A stretch of DNA of 41,998 bases, from contig CADCAS010000011.1 of assembly GCA_902799465.1 (NCBI GenBank), positions 1 through 41,998 on the forward strand. Direction: 5' to 3'. Position numbers and translations under genes: made by a program. Below, in pieces: positions 1 to 7,703 of the stretch. Each line of letters opens with the position of its first letter. The stretch's first letter is position 1. This stretch comes from an uncultured Eubacteriales bacterium (GTDB lineage Bacteria; Bacillota; Clostridia; Christensenellales; Aristaeellaceae). The notes under the pieces are model-generated. The model made no database searches, had not been told where the DNA came from, and was given only the letters and a program-made list of their open reading frames with translations.

Positions 1-77
1 TGGCGTTGCCACCAGCAGCTTGCGGTTCGCTACGCTTGGCGGTAAATACCCGCGACCGGACTTCCACCGGTTAGATG

Positions 78-98
78 TGTGCCATGCCCGGCACACAA
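78..98. repeat. Small hairpin
   Basis: GTGTGCC and GGCACAC form a 7-bp stem around a 7-base loop. It lies downstream of the vapBC terminator in the vapBC reading direction. I see no gene in bases 1-142. Confidence 0.3.
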
Positions 99-141
99 AC
101 AAACCGAGGTCGGCATTCCAATGGAGACCGACCTCGGTTTG
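92..141 (-). terminator. Terminator of vapBC
   Basis: A perfect 14-bp inverted repeat (CAAACCGAGGTCGG at 100-113, its complement at 128-141) begins two bases after the vapC stop codon. On the minus strand it is followed by a T-rich stretch (TTTGTTTGTGTG). Position and shape fit an intrinsic terminator for vapBC. Confidence 0.7.
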
Positions 142-142
142 C

Positions 143-541
143 TTACGCCCAGTTTTCCAGCTTCAAACCCTCCACGCGCTCAAACTCCCGTGTGTTGTTG
201 GTGACCAGTGTCAGCCCGAGCGCCTTCGCGTGCGCCACAATGAGCAGATCGTTCGCGCCGATGAGCGTCCCCTTCCGTGTCAGGTCCGCGCGAATGACGC
301 CGTACTCGATGGCGGCGTCCACGTCAAAGGGCACGATCTGTATGCGCGAGAGAAACAGCATCAGCGCCACCTGGTTTTGCTCCGGCTTCGCGCTGTGATA
401 AACGCCGAACTCCAGCTCCGCCATCGTGATGGATGAGATGCAGATGTCCTCCGGGTCCTGCTGCTTCAGGCGCTCCAAGACCTGCGCCGGGCGGTTGTTC
501 TTTGCGTAGGCGATGATATTGGTATCCAGCATGTACTTCAT
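143..541 (-). CDS. vapC: VapC-type PIN-domain toxin ribonuclease
   Basis: This is a 132-residue single PIN domain. In this family it is an Mg-dependent endoribonuclease that cuts specific RNAs when released from its antitoxin. The acidic PIN residues are visible: D6 in MLDTNII, E42 in MAELEFG, D98 in GANDLL, with N116 near the last strand. The length is normal for VapC. The ATG overlaps the stop of the upstream antitoxin gene as ATGA, so translation of the pair is coupled. The family call is secure; the RNA target cannot be read from the sequence. Confidence 0.93.
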   Translation of the reverse strand: MKYMLDTNIIAYAKNNRPAQVLERLKQQDPEDICISSITMAELEFGVYHSAKPEQNQVALMLFLSRIQIVPFDVDAAIEYGVIRADLTRKGTLIGANDLLIVAHAKALGLTLVTNNTREFERVEGLKLENWA

Positions 542-768
542 AGCGTCGCCCTGTCCTGAAGCGGCAGATCGGGCATCCCGTCCGCCAGGAAGTCGTCGGT
601 AAACATGTCCAGGCCCTGGAGCATCGACGCCCAGGGATCCTCCTTCGGCATGAGCATCACCACCCTGCCGATGCGCTTGACCATCACCTCATCCCGGTCA
701 AAACGGCAGTCCTTCGGCAGACGCACCGCTTGACTGCCGCCGTTTGCAAATATACGTGCGGTCTCCAT
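538..768 (-). CDS. vapB: VapB-type AbrB-fold antitoxin
   Basis: This 76-residue protein has the AbrB/MazE-type swapped-hairpin N-terminus with the hallmark FANGGSQAVRLP at residues 7-18. The C-terminal tail (residues 45-76, with DMFTDDF) would wrap the VapC toxin. An open frame continues further upstream, but I chose the ATG at 768 because an AGGGGGTG ribosome site lies just upstream and the protein then starts at METARIF, as usual for the family. It is expected to neutralise VapC and, as a complex, to bind and repress its own promoter; an inverted repeat over the promoter fits this. Confidence 0.92.
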   Translation of the reverse strand: METARIFANGGSQAVRLPKDCRFDRDEVMVKRIGRVVMLMPKEDPWASMLQGLDMFTDDFLADGMPDLPLQDRATL

Positions 769-790
769 GCCTGACACCCCCTTTGATTTG

Positions 791-819
791 AGTATATACC
801 TGCATATAGACAATGTCAA
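791..819 (-). promoter_or_regulatory. vapBC promoter with operator-like inverted repeat
   Basis: On the minus strand TTGACA (814-819) and TATACT (791-796) are separated by exactly 17 bases, close to the housekeeping sigma consensus. A gapped inverted repeat TATAT-N6-ATATA (793-797 and 804-808) lies across the -10 and the spacer, where a VapBC complex could block polymerase. Promoter hexamers are seen directly; the operator role is inferred from family behaviour. Confidence 0.75.
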
Positions 820-867
820 GTCCCAAAAAGAAGGATGCTGCGTTTGTCAGTATCCCTCTTACTATTT

Positions 868-1075
868 CCTATTCAACCCGTGTGATAAACAGCAATATGG
901 CGGACTGTGGAAAACGACCTCTCAGTCAGCCTACCGGCTGACAGCTCCCCTGAAAGGGGAGCCAAAGCTGACGCACAGTCATTCCTCCCTCTTGGCTCCC
1001 CTTTCAGGGGAGCTGGCACCGACATAGTCGGTGACTGAGAGGTCGTTCCCCGTCCCCCATACAAACCCCGATCTT
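868..1075. repeat. Palindromic repeat P, copy 1
   Basis: The core at 914-1046 runs from ACGACCTCTCAGTCAG to CTGACTGAGAGGTCGT-type ends. Two internal hairpins are built on GGCTCCCCTTTCAGGGGAGC. The left flank (about 868-910, with TGGCGGACTGTGG) matches the flank of the copy at 41.7 kb, so the element is longer than the core. It fills the gap between vapBC and the topoisomerase genes; no gene is seen in 820-1101. Confidence 0.8.
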
Positions 1076-1101
1076 CATTAGAGAGAGTGGCAACCGCTAT
1101 C

Positions 1102-3534
1102 TCACACCCTGACCAGCTCCGTCACCACGTCGTCCAGCACCACCACGGCGAAGGGCTGGCCTCTGCCGGTGCGGGGCTCTATGGCGACGTTTTCGGTGTT
1201 GCAGGGGGTGACGCCGCCGTTTTTCTGGAGGATATTGAAGTCGAAGGGCTCCCGGACGGCGAGGGCTCCGGCGATGACGGAGCCGTTCTGGCCGTTCTTC
1301 AAGAAGTTGAAGGCCTTGACGCCCTTGCCGCCACGGGCCTGGCGGTCGAAGTCGATGAGCAGGCAGCGCTTCATGTAGCCCATCTCGGAGATCATGACGA
1401 CCTCGCCTTCGCTGTTGTGGAGGAACAGGAAGGCGGCGCTGTCGTCCGCGGCGAGGGTCATGGCCTTGACGCCCGCCGCCGTGCGGCCGATGAGGGAGAC
1501 CTCCTCCACGGCGAAGTGGATCGCCATGCCCCTGCGGGTGAGCATCAGCACGCTTTCAAAGCCCTCGGGGCGCTGGACCGTCAGCAGGCGGTCGCCGTTT
1601 TTCAGGTTGATGGCGGCGAATCGGGACTTGCGGAGGTTGTAGTCCTCCAGGCTGCTGCGCTTGATGAGGCCCTTTTCTGTGGCCAGCAGCAGCTCGCCCG
1701 ACCAGTCCCCGGAGTCCAGCAGCGCCGTCAGCCTCTCGTCGTTCTCCAGGCCCGCCAGCACGCCGCCCAGGGGCAGGCCGCGCTCCTTGGGCTTGGTCGA
1801 TTCGTTGATCTGGCCCGCGGGCAGCAGGTAGCAGTTACCCAGATCGGTGAAGAACATCAGCTTGCGGTCCGTCATGGTGCGCAGCACGGTTCGCGGCGGG
1901 TCGCTGAAATCGCCGTTTGTCTGGGATTTGTCGAACAGTTTCGGGGCCATGCGGCGCACGAACCCGGCCTGGGTGACGAACACCACGGTCTCGTCGGCGG
2001 CGGGGGCCTCCTCCTCGATGACAATCTCCTCAAAGGAGTCCACCAGGGCCGTGCGGCGGGGGTCGGCGTACTTCTCCCGGACCTCCGTGAGTTCCTTCTT
2101 GATGACGGCCATCAGCTTTCTCTCGCTGCCGAGGATTCCCTTCAGCTTGGAGATCAGCTTCTCGAGCTCCTCGTACTCCTTGCGCAGGGCCAGCACCTCC
2201 AGGTTGGTCAGGCGCTGGAGCCGCATGTCCAGTATGGCCTGGGCCTGGATCTGGGTCAGGCCGAAGCGCTCCATCAGCTTTTCCCGGGCCTCTTTGGGGG
2301 TCTTGCTGCCGCGGATGAGGCGGATGACCTCGTCCAGGTTGTCCACAGCGATGATAAGTCCCTCCAGGATGTGGGCGCGGGCCTCGGCCTGATCCAGGTC
2401 GTACTTCGTGCGGCGGGTGACCACGTTCTTCTGGTGGTCGATGTAGTAGCCGATCAGCTGCTTGATGCCCATCTGCCGGGGCTTGCCGTCCGCGATGGCC
2501 ACCATATTGACGCCGAAGGTGACCTGCAAATCGGAGTATTTATAGAGGGCGTTCAGCACCTTCTCCGGGTCGCAGTCCTTCTTGACCTCCACCACGGCCC
2601 GCAGGCCCATCCGGTCGGACTCGTCGCGGATGTCGTAGATGTTGGTCAGCACGCCCTTCTTCTCCTCGGACACCCGCAGGATCTTCTCCAGCATGGCGGC
2701 CTTGTTGACCTGATAGGGCACCTCGTCGATGACGATCAGCTTGCGCCCCGCGGTGCCATCCTCGATGTGCACCCTGGCGCGGACCTTGAGCTTGCCGCGG
2801 CCCGTCTCGTAGGCCTGTTGAAGCTCTCCGTCTTTAGAGATCAGCCCGCCGGTGGGAAAGTCCGGGCCGGGCATGCGCTCCATCAGCTGGGCGGTGGTGA
2901 TCTTCGGATCGTCGATCTGGGCGATCACCGCGTCCACGGCCTCGCCCAGGTTGTGGGGCGGGATATTGGTGGCCAGGCCCACGGCGATGCCGCTGGAGCC
3001 GTTCACCAGCAGATTGGGAAAGCGGGCGGGCAGCAGGTCCGGCTCCTTGATGGTGTCGTCGAAGTTCAGGTGAAAGCCCACCGTGTCCTTCTCGATGTCC
3101 TGGAGCATCACCTCGGCCTGCTCGGTCATGCGGGCCTCGGTGTAGCGCATCGCGGCGGGGCTGTCGCCGTCGATGGAGCCGAAGTTGCCGTGGCCGTCCA
3201 CCAGCCGCACGCGCATCACAAAGTCCTGCGCCATGCGGGCCAGCGCGTCGTACACCGAGGTGTCGCCGTGGGGGTGGAATTTACCCAGACAGTCGCCCAC
3301 GATGCGGGCGCACTTGCGGTGAGGCTTGTCGGAGGTGTTGCCCAGCTCGTGCATGGTATAGAGTATGCGCCGCTGCACGGGCTTCAGGCCGTCCTCCACC
3401 CGGGGCAGCGCGCGCTCCAGTATGACGTACTCCGAGTACGGCATCATGGAGTCGTGCATCACGTCCTCCATGTTTTTCTCGATGATCTCCTCCGGGCGGC
3501 GGGGGGTCAGGTCGTCCTTCTTCTTTCTTGCCAT
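1102..3534 (-). CDS. Type IIA DNA topoisomerase subunit A (GyrA/ParC family, topoisomerase IV-like)
   Basis: This 810-residue protein is the breakage-reunion subunit that cuts and rejoins duplex DNA with its partner B subunit. The active-site tyrosine is Y131 in AMRYTEARMT. The quinolone-determining region is HPHGDTSVYD (87-96), with T92 at the usual serine position and D96 retained. The C-terminal beta-pinwheel starts near 515 and shows about six repeated blades. A GyrA-box-like heptad, QARGGKG, is at 732-738, in about the fifth blade; the first blade, where gyrase carries its box, has none. That favours a topoisomerase IV-like decatenase, but gyrase activity is not excluded. AAGGAG precedes the ATG. 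It begins 9 bases after the B subunit gene, in one operon. Confidence 0.9.
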   Translation of the reverse strand: MARKKKDDLTPRRPEEIIEKNMEDVMHDSMMPYSEYVILERALPRVEDGLKPVQRRILYTMHELGNTSDKPHRKCARIVGDCLGKFHPHGDTSVYDALARMAQDFVMRVRLVDGHGNFGSIDGDSPAAMRYTEARMTEQAEVMLQDIEKDTVGFHLNFDDTIKEPDLLPARFPNLLVNGSSGIAVGLATNIPPHNLGEAVDAVIAQIDDPKITTAQLMERMPGPDFPTGGLISKDGELQQAYETGRGKLKVRARVHIEDGTAGRKLIVIDEVPYQVNKAAMLEKILRVSEEKKGVLTNIYDIRDESDRMGLRAVVEVKKDCDPEKVLNALYKYSDLQVTFGVNMVAIADGKPRQMGIKQLIGYYIDHQKNVVTRRTKYDLDQAEARAHILEGLIIAVDNLDEVIRLIRGSKTPKEAREKLMERFGLTQIQAQAILDMRLQRLTNLEVLALRKEYEELEKLISKLKGILGSERKLMAVIKKELTEVREKYADPRRTALVDSFEEIVIEEEAPAADETVVFVTQAGFVRRMAPKLFDKSQTNGDFSDPPRTVLRTMTDRKLMFFTDLGNCYLLPAGQINESTKPKERGLPLGGVLAGLENDERLTALLDSGDWSGELLLATEKGLIKRSSLEDYNLRKSRFAAINLKNGDRLLTVQRPEGFESVLMLTRRGMAIHFAVEEVSLIGRTAAGVKAMTLAADDSAAFLFLHNSEGEVVMISEMGYMKRCLLIDFDRQARGGKGVKAFNFLKNGQNGSVIAGALAVREPFDFNILQKNGGVTPCNTENVAIEPRTGRGQPFAVVVLDDVVTELVRV

Positions 3535-3543
3535 GATGTCTCC

Positions 3544-5505
3544 TTACTCGTTTCCCGTCACCGGCACGAAGTTGTCTTCCTTATTGAAGTTGGCGTATTT
3601 GCTGATATATTCGCGCCTCGGCTCCACCTTGTCGCCCATCAGCACGGTGACCTTGCGCTCCACCTCGGTGAGGTCCTCGATGCCCACGCGCATGAGCTTG
3701 CGCCCGTCGGGGTTGAGGGTGGTCTCCCACAGCTGCTCGGGGTTCATCTCGCCCAGGCCCTTGTAGCGCTGGAGGGTGTAGCCCTTCCCCATCTGCCTGA
3801 TGGCGGGCGGCAGGGCGTTGTCGTCGTAGCAGTAGAGGGTCTTGTCCCCCTTCGCCACCTTGTACAGCGGCGGCATGCCGATGTAGACGTGGCCGTCGGT
3901 GATCAGCTGGCGCATGTGGCGGTAGAAGAAGGTCAGCAGTATGGCGCGGATGTGTGCGCCGTCCTGGTCCGCATCGGAGAGGATGATGACCTTGTTGTAC
4001 TTCAGCTTGGCGATGTTGAACTCCTCGCCGATGCCGGTGCCCAGGGCGGTGATGATGGAGCGGAACTCCTCGTTTTGCAGCACCTGGTCCAGCTTCTTCT
4101 TCTCCACGTTCAGCGGCTTGCCGCGCAGGGGCAGTATGGCCTGGAAGCGGCGGTCGCGGCCCTGCTTGGCGGAGCCGCCTGCGGAATCGCCCTCAACGAT
4201 GAACAGCTCGTTCAGCTCGGCGTTGCGCCCGGTGCAGGACGACAGCTTGCCCACCAGCGGCGCGGCCTCCAGCTGTCCCGCCTGCCGGGCGATGTCCCGG
4301 GCCTTGCGGGCGGCCTCGCGGACCTTGGCGGCCTTGACCGCCTTCTGCACGATGGTCCCGGCGAAGTCCTGGTTCTTGAGGTCGTCCAGATAGATGGACA
4401 GCTGCTCCAGGCACACCGCCTCGTAGACGGGGCGCACCTCGGTGTTGCCCAGGCGGCCCTTGGTCTGCCCCTCGAACTGGGGATTCTTCACGCCCGCGTA
4501 TACCACGGCGGTCATGCCCTCGCGGAAGTCGTCCCCCGCCAGGTTGTTGTCCTTTTCCTTCAATATCCCGACGCGGCGGGCGTAGTCGTTGAACGCCTTG
4601 GTGACGGCGGTCTTGAAGCCGATCTCGTGGGTGCCGCCCTCGGGGGTGGGCACGTTGTTGACGTAGGAGTAGATGCTGTCGGTGTAGGCGTCGGTGTACT
4701 GGATCGCCACCCGCACCAGCGTGCCGTCCCGGGTGGCCTCGAACATGATGGGCTCGGTGATGGCGGTCTTGTCGGCGTTCAAAAAGCGCACGAAGTCCGA
4801 AAGCCCGCCCTCGTAGCAGTAGGTCTGGGTCCGTTGGTCCGGCTCCTTGATCCGCTCGTCGGTGAAGGTGAACTTGACGCCCTTGTTCAGGTATGCCAGC
4901 TCCTGCACCCGCCGCCGCACGGTCTCGCCGTTGAAGCGCACGTCCTCGAACACCCGCTTATCCGGCATGAAGCACACCTGGGTGCCGCGCTTGCGGGTGT
5001 TCCCCACCTTTTCAAGCGGCCGCACCGTGTGGCCGGAGATGATCTTGTGGGTCTTGGGATCGGTGATGGACTCGAAGCGCACGGCGTAGTGGCTGTAGTC
5101 CTTGTACACGTCCACCGTCACCCACTCGGACAGCGCGTTCACCACCGACGCGCCCACCCCGTGCAAGCCGCCGGAGTAGGCGTAGTTTTTGTCGTTGAAC
5201 TTGCCGCCGGCGTGGAGCTGGGTGTAGACCACCTCCACCGCCGAGACCCCCAGCTTGGGATGGATGTCCACCGGGATGCCGCGGCCGTTGTCCGTCACCT
5301 CGCAGGAGCCGTCCTTTTTCAACGTCACCGTGATCTCCGTGGCGTACCCGTTGGCCGCCTCGTCGATGGCGTTGTCCACGATCTCCCATATCATATGATG
5401 AAGCCCCCGCGAACCCGTGGAGCCGATGTACATGCCCGGACGCATTCGGACCGCGTCCAGCCCCTCCAGCACCTGTATGTCGCGGGCGGTATACTCTTTC
5501 GCCAT
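3544..5505 (-). CDS. Type IIA DNA topoisomerase subunit B (GyrB/ParE family)
   Basis: This 653-residue protein is the ATPase/TOPRIM subunit. The GHKL ATP site shows E41-N45 in EIVDNAID, DNGRGIP at 72-78 and GGLHGVGAS at 112-120. The QTK loop is at 347-349. TOPRIM motifs are EGDSAGG (438-444) and DADQDGAHI (511-519), and the protein ends with a normal YKGLGEMNPEQLWETT block. The length is that of Gram-positive GyrB/ParE without the enterobacterial insert. Sequence features are mixed between GyrB and ParE, so I give no symbol. GGAGG lies just upstream of the ATG. There is no dnaA, recF or gyr origin context nearby, so this is probably a second, non-origin topoisomerase II pair. Confidence 0.9.
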   Translation of the reverse strand: MAKEYTARDIQVLEGLDAVRMRPGMYIGSTGSRGLHHMIWEIVDNAIDEAANGYATEITVTLKKDGSCEVTDNGRGIPVDIHPKLGVSAVEVVYTQLHAGGKFNDKNYAYSGGLHGVGASVVNALSEWVTVDVYKDYSHYAVRFESITDPKTHKIISGHTVRPLEKVGNTRKRGTQVCFMPDKRVFEDVRFNGETVRRRVQELAYLNKGVKFTFTDERIKEPDQRTQTYCYEGGLSDFVRFLNADKTAITEPIMFEATRDGTLVRVAIQYTDAYTDSIYSYVNNVPTPEGGTHEIGFKTAVTKAFNDYARRVGILKEKDNNLAGDDFREGMTAVVYAGVKNPQFEGQTKGRLGNTEVRPVYEAVCLEQLSIYLDDLKNQDFAGTIVQKAVKAAKVREAARKARDIARQAGQLEAAPLVGKLSSCTGRNAELNELFIVEGDSAGGSAKQGRDRRFQAILPLRGKPLNVEKKKLDQVLQNEEFRSIITALGTGIGEEFNIAKLKYNKVIILSDADQDGAHIRAILLTFFYRHMRQLITDGHVYIGMPPLYKVAKGDKTLYCYDDNALPPAIRQMGKGYTLQRYKGLGEMNPEQLWETTLNPDGRKLMRVGIEDLTEVERKVTVLMGDKVEPRREYISKYANFNKEDNFVPVTGNE

Positions 5506-5536
5506 AGCTTCCTCCGCTCATTGCATATTCCATTTT

Positions 5537-5551
5537 ATTATACAGTGTCAA
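5537..5551 (-). promoter_or_regulatory. Possible promoter of the topoisomerase operon
   Basis: On the minus strand a perfect TATAAT (5537-5542) lies about 30 bases upstream of the subunit B ATG. A TTGACA (5546-5551) is only 3 bases away, too close to act with it, and no good -35 is seen 17 bases upstream of TATAAT. The -10 is plausible; the full promoter is uncertain. Confidence 0.4.
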
Positions 5552-5587
5552 GGTTAATTTTGTTGTTGCGTCTGGGATTCTGCGGCA

Positions 5588-5716
5588 GGATGAGACGGGC
5601 AGGGGGGTACGGAAGAGCGGGGAGCAGAAGATTGAATGGCGACTGTTTGAATTGAAAGCGCGTCAGCGCACTGTTTAACACTCCGCTCTCCAATTTCAGC
5701 TCCCCGCTCCTTTTTT
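5588..5716. repeat. Word-arm hairpin repeat, family D, copy 1
   Basis: The arms are loose repeats of GAGCGGGGAG-like words and their complement (CTCCGCTCTCC, CTCCCCGCTCC) around a core with AAAGCGCGTCAGCGCACTG. The reverse complement matches the element at 39418-39536, including GACGCGCTTTCAAT and GCCATTCAA. The plus strand ends in TTTTTT, so it could stop transcription. It separates the divergent topoisomerase and mazG promoters. Confidence 0.7.
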
Positions 5717-5777
5717 ATGCCGTCGTGAAGGTATCAACTGTGAAATTGCGGTAAAACTGTGAAGTATGCGGGGATAT

Positions 5778-5806
5778 TTGCATATTGCGTGAATATATGT
5801 TATAAT
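5778..5806 (+). promoter_or_regulatory. Promoter of the mazG-guaA-GNAT unit
   Basis: TTGCAT (5778-5783), a 17-base spacer and TATAAT (5801-5806) form a near-consensus housekeeping promoter 31 bases before the mazG start codon. A GGAGG ribosome site lies at 5826-5830. Confidence 0.8.
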
Positions 5807-5837
5807 ATACAATAGCAATGCACATTGGAGGCCCGGC

Positions 5838-6194
5838 ATGAACGACAGCAACACCACCCTCAGCGAGCTCAAGGAGCAGGTGCATCAGCTCTGCCTGCGC
5901 AAGGGCTGGGGCGTGGAGGGAGTCCAGAATCCCCAGCACGTGGCCATGGCCATGACGGTGGAGATGAGCGAGCTGCTGGAGCACTTCCAGTGGCTGGACC
6001 CGGAGGACGTGACCGCGCTGATGGAGGGCCGCGACCCCGAGCGCCTGGCCATGATCGCGGAGGAGTTTGCCGACGTGATGATGTACGGACTCCAGCTGAC
6101 CCGCACACTGGGCATCGACATCACCCAGCAGGTGCTGCGCAAGATCGACATCGTGGACCACCGGCCCCCCAAGCGGCGCGAGCACAAGCGCTGA
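5838..6194 (+). CDS. MazG-like nucleotide pyrophosphohydrolase
   Basis: This 118-residue all-alpha NTP-PPase belongs to the MazG/RS21-C6 (dCTPase-like) group, which hydrolyses (d)NTPs to monophosphate and pyrophosphate and cleans non-canonical nucleotides from the pool. The Mg-binding signature EXXE...EXXD is visible as E42-E45 in VEMSELLEHFQW and E76-D79 in EEFADVMMYG. A single-domain form of this length is typical. It is the first gene after a strong promoter and lies 21 bases before guaA, so nucleotide-pool functions appear together. The substrate cannot be told from the sequence. Confidence 0.85.
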   Translation: MNDSNTTLSELKEQVHQLCLRKGWGVEGVQNPQHVAMAMTVEMSELLEHFQWLDPEDVTALMEGRDPERLAMIAEEFADVMMYGLQLTRTLGIDITQQVLRKIDIVDHRPPKRREHKR

Positions 6195-6215
6195 ACCATC
6201 CCGGAGGATACAGGT

Positions 6216-7691
6216 ATGGAGAACGATTTTATCCTCGTGCTCGACCTGGGCGGACCGCAGGCCATCGAGATGGCCCGCAAGCTCAGAAATCAGCACTATT
6301 ACACCGAGATCATGTCCCGCCGCGCGGACCTGGCGCTGTTCAGGCGCAAAGCGCCGCGGGGCGTGCTGGTGGTGGGCGGCGACGGCATCGGCCAGCGCTT
6401 CCCCCGGGCGGCGCTCCAGCTGGACGTGCCGGTGCTGGCCCTGGGCGCGGCGGCGCGGCGGCTGATCGAGGCCTGCGGCGCGGCGTCAGAGGGCACGCTG
6501 CTCGAGGAGCAGGCCAGCCAGATCACCTTCCAGCCCTGCGCGCTGTTCGAGGGGCTGAGCGACTCCGACCGCTACTTCACCCGCGTGGACGGCTACGCCC
6601 TGCCCGAGGGTTTTGCCTCCATCGCCACCACGCTGGAGGGCTTCTCGCCCGCCTTTTCATGCGAGGCGCGGAAGCTCTACGGCCTCCAGTTCTACCCCGA
6701 ATCCAACGACCCCGACGGCGCGGCGATACTGTCCAACTTCGCCGAGAAGGTGTGCGGCTGCACGCCCCGCTGGACGGCCCAGGATTTCATCGACGAGGAG
6801 CTGCGCTTCATCCGCGACCGGGTGGGCGACGGCAAGGCGCTGATCGCCGTGTCCGGCGGCGTGGATTCCTCGGCCTGCGCGTTGCTGATGCGGCGGGCCA
6901 TCGGCGACCGGCTGACCTGCGTGTTTGTGGACAACGGCCTGCTGCGCGCCGGGGAGCCGGAGCTGGTATACAACACCTTCGAGGGCGATTTGAAGCTGCC
7001 GCTGTTGCGCGTCGACGCGCGGACGCGGATGCTGAACCGTCTCAGGGGCGTCACCGACCCCAACGAGAAGCGCCGCGCCATCTACGAGGAGTACATGGCC
7101 ATACTCGCCGAGGTGGGGCGCAGTCATCCCGACATCGAATTCTTCGTGGAGGGCACCATCTACCCCGACCTGCTGCTGGCGGGCTCCGCGGACGAGGTCT
7201 ACGCCCGCAAATTCGACCCCGGCAAGCGGCTGGAGCCGATACGAATGCTGTTCAAGGACGAGGCGCGCGAGCTGGGCGAGCTGCTGGGGCTGCCGCGGAG
7301 CATCTCCACCCGCCAGTCCTTCCCCGCGCCGGGGCTCGCGGTGCGGTGCGTCGGCGAGGTCACCGAGGAAAAGCTCTCCCTGCTGCGCGGGGCCGACGCC
7401 ATCTTCCGGGAGGAGCTGCAGCTCTCCGGGCAGGACAAGCGGCTGACCCACTACTTCGCCGTGCTGGACGACGCCAGGACCCTGGGACGCCGCGACGGCG
7501 CGTTCAGCCGGGAATACGCCTGCGCGCTGCGGGCGGTGAACGTCCAGGGCGTGCTGAGCTACACCGTGGGCAAGCTGCCCTACGACCTGCTGGACCGGGT
7601 GGCCGGCCGCATCATCAAGGAGATCCCCGGCATCAACCGGGTCACCTACGACATCTCCCCCTGCGAGAACACCGAGATGGAATGGGAATGA
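6216..7691 (+). CDS. guaA: GMP synthase with inactivated glutamine amidotransferase domain
   Basis: This 491-residue protein has the full GuaA layout: class I glutaminase fold (1-180), ATP pyrophosphatase (about 185-380, P-loop SGGVDSS at 213-219) and C-terminal dimerisation domain ending INRVTYD...EMEWE. GuaA converts XMP, ATP and ammonia to GMP. The glutaminase active site is gone. Where GICYGMQ carries the cysteine, this protein has LALGAAAR with G77 at that position. The catalytic histidine of QFHPE is Y160 in QFYPE. Only E162 of the triad remains. The entry motif LDFGSQY is also changed to LDLGGPQ. The synthetase half looks intact, so it probably uses free ammonia or ammonia from another protein. 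CCGGAGGATA supplies the ribosome site. Confidence 0.88.
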   Translation: MENDFILVLDLGGPQAIEMARKLRNQHYYTEIMSRRADLALFRRKAPRGVLVVGGDGIGQRFPRAALQLDVPVLALGAAARRLIEACGAASEGTLLEEQASQITFQPCALFEGLSDSDRYFTRVDGYALPEGFASIATTLEGFSPAFSCEARKLYGLQFYPESNDPDGAAILSNFAEKVCGCTPRWTAQDFIDEELRFIRDRVGDGKALIAVSGGVDSSACALLMRRAIGDRLTCVFVDNGLLRAGEPELVYNTFEGDLKLPLLRVDARTRMLNRLRGVTDPNEKRRAIYEEYMAILAEVGRSHPDIEFFVEGTIYPDLLLAGSADEVYARKFDPGKRLEPIRMLFKDEARELGELLGLPRSISTRQSFPAPGLAVRCVGEVTEEKLSLLRGADAIFREELQLSGQDKRLTHYFAVLDDARTLGRRDGAFSREYACALRAVNVQGVLSYTVGKLPYDLLDRVAGRIIKEIPGINRVTYDISPCENTEMEWE

Positions 7692-7703
7692 GGATGAATA
7701 CAA

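Noticed and set aside
1102..5505. Replication origin next to gyrB-gyrA
   Set aside because: No dnaA, dnaN or recF, and no DnaA-box cluster was seen around the topoisomerase genes.
1087..5655. Very long open frame on the plus strand (over 1500 codons)
   Set aside because: It is antisense to the two topoisomerase genes, rich in His/Gly/Val/Leu in low-complexity order, has no family motifs and is a by-product of high GC at third positions.
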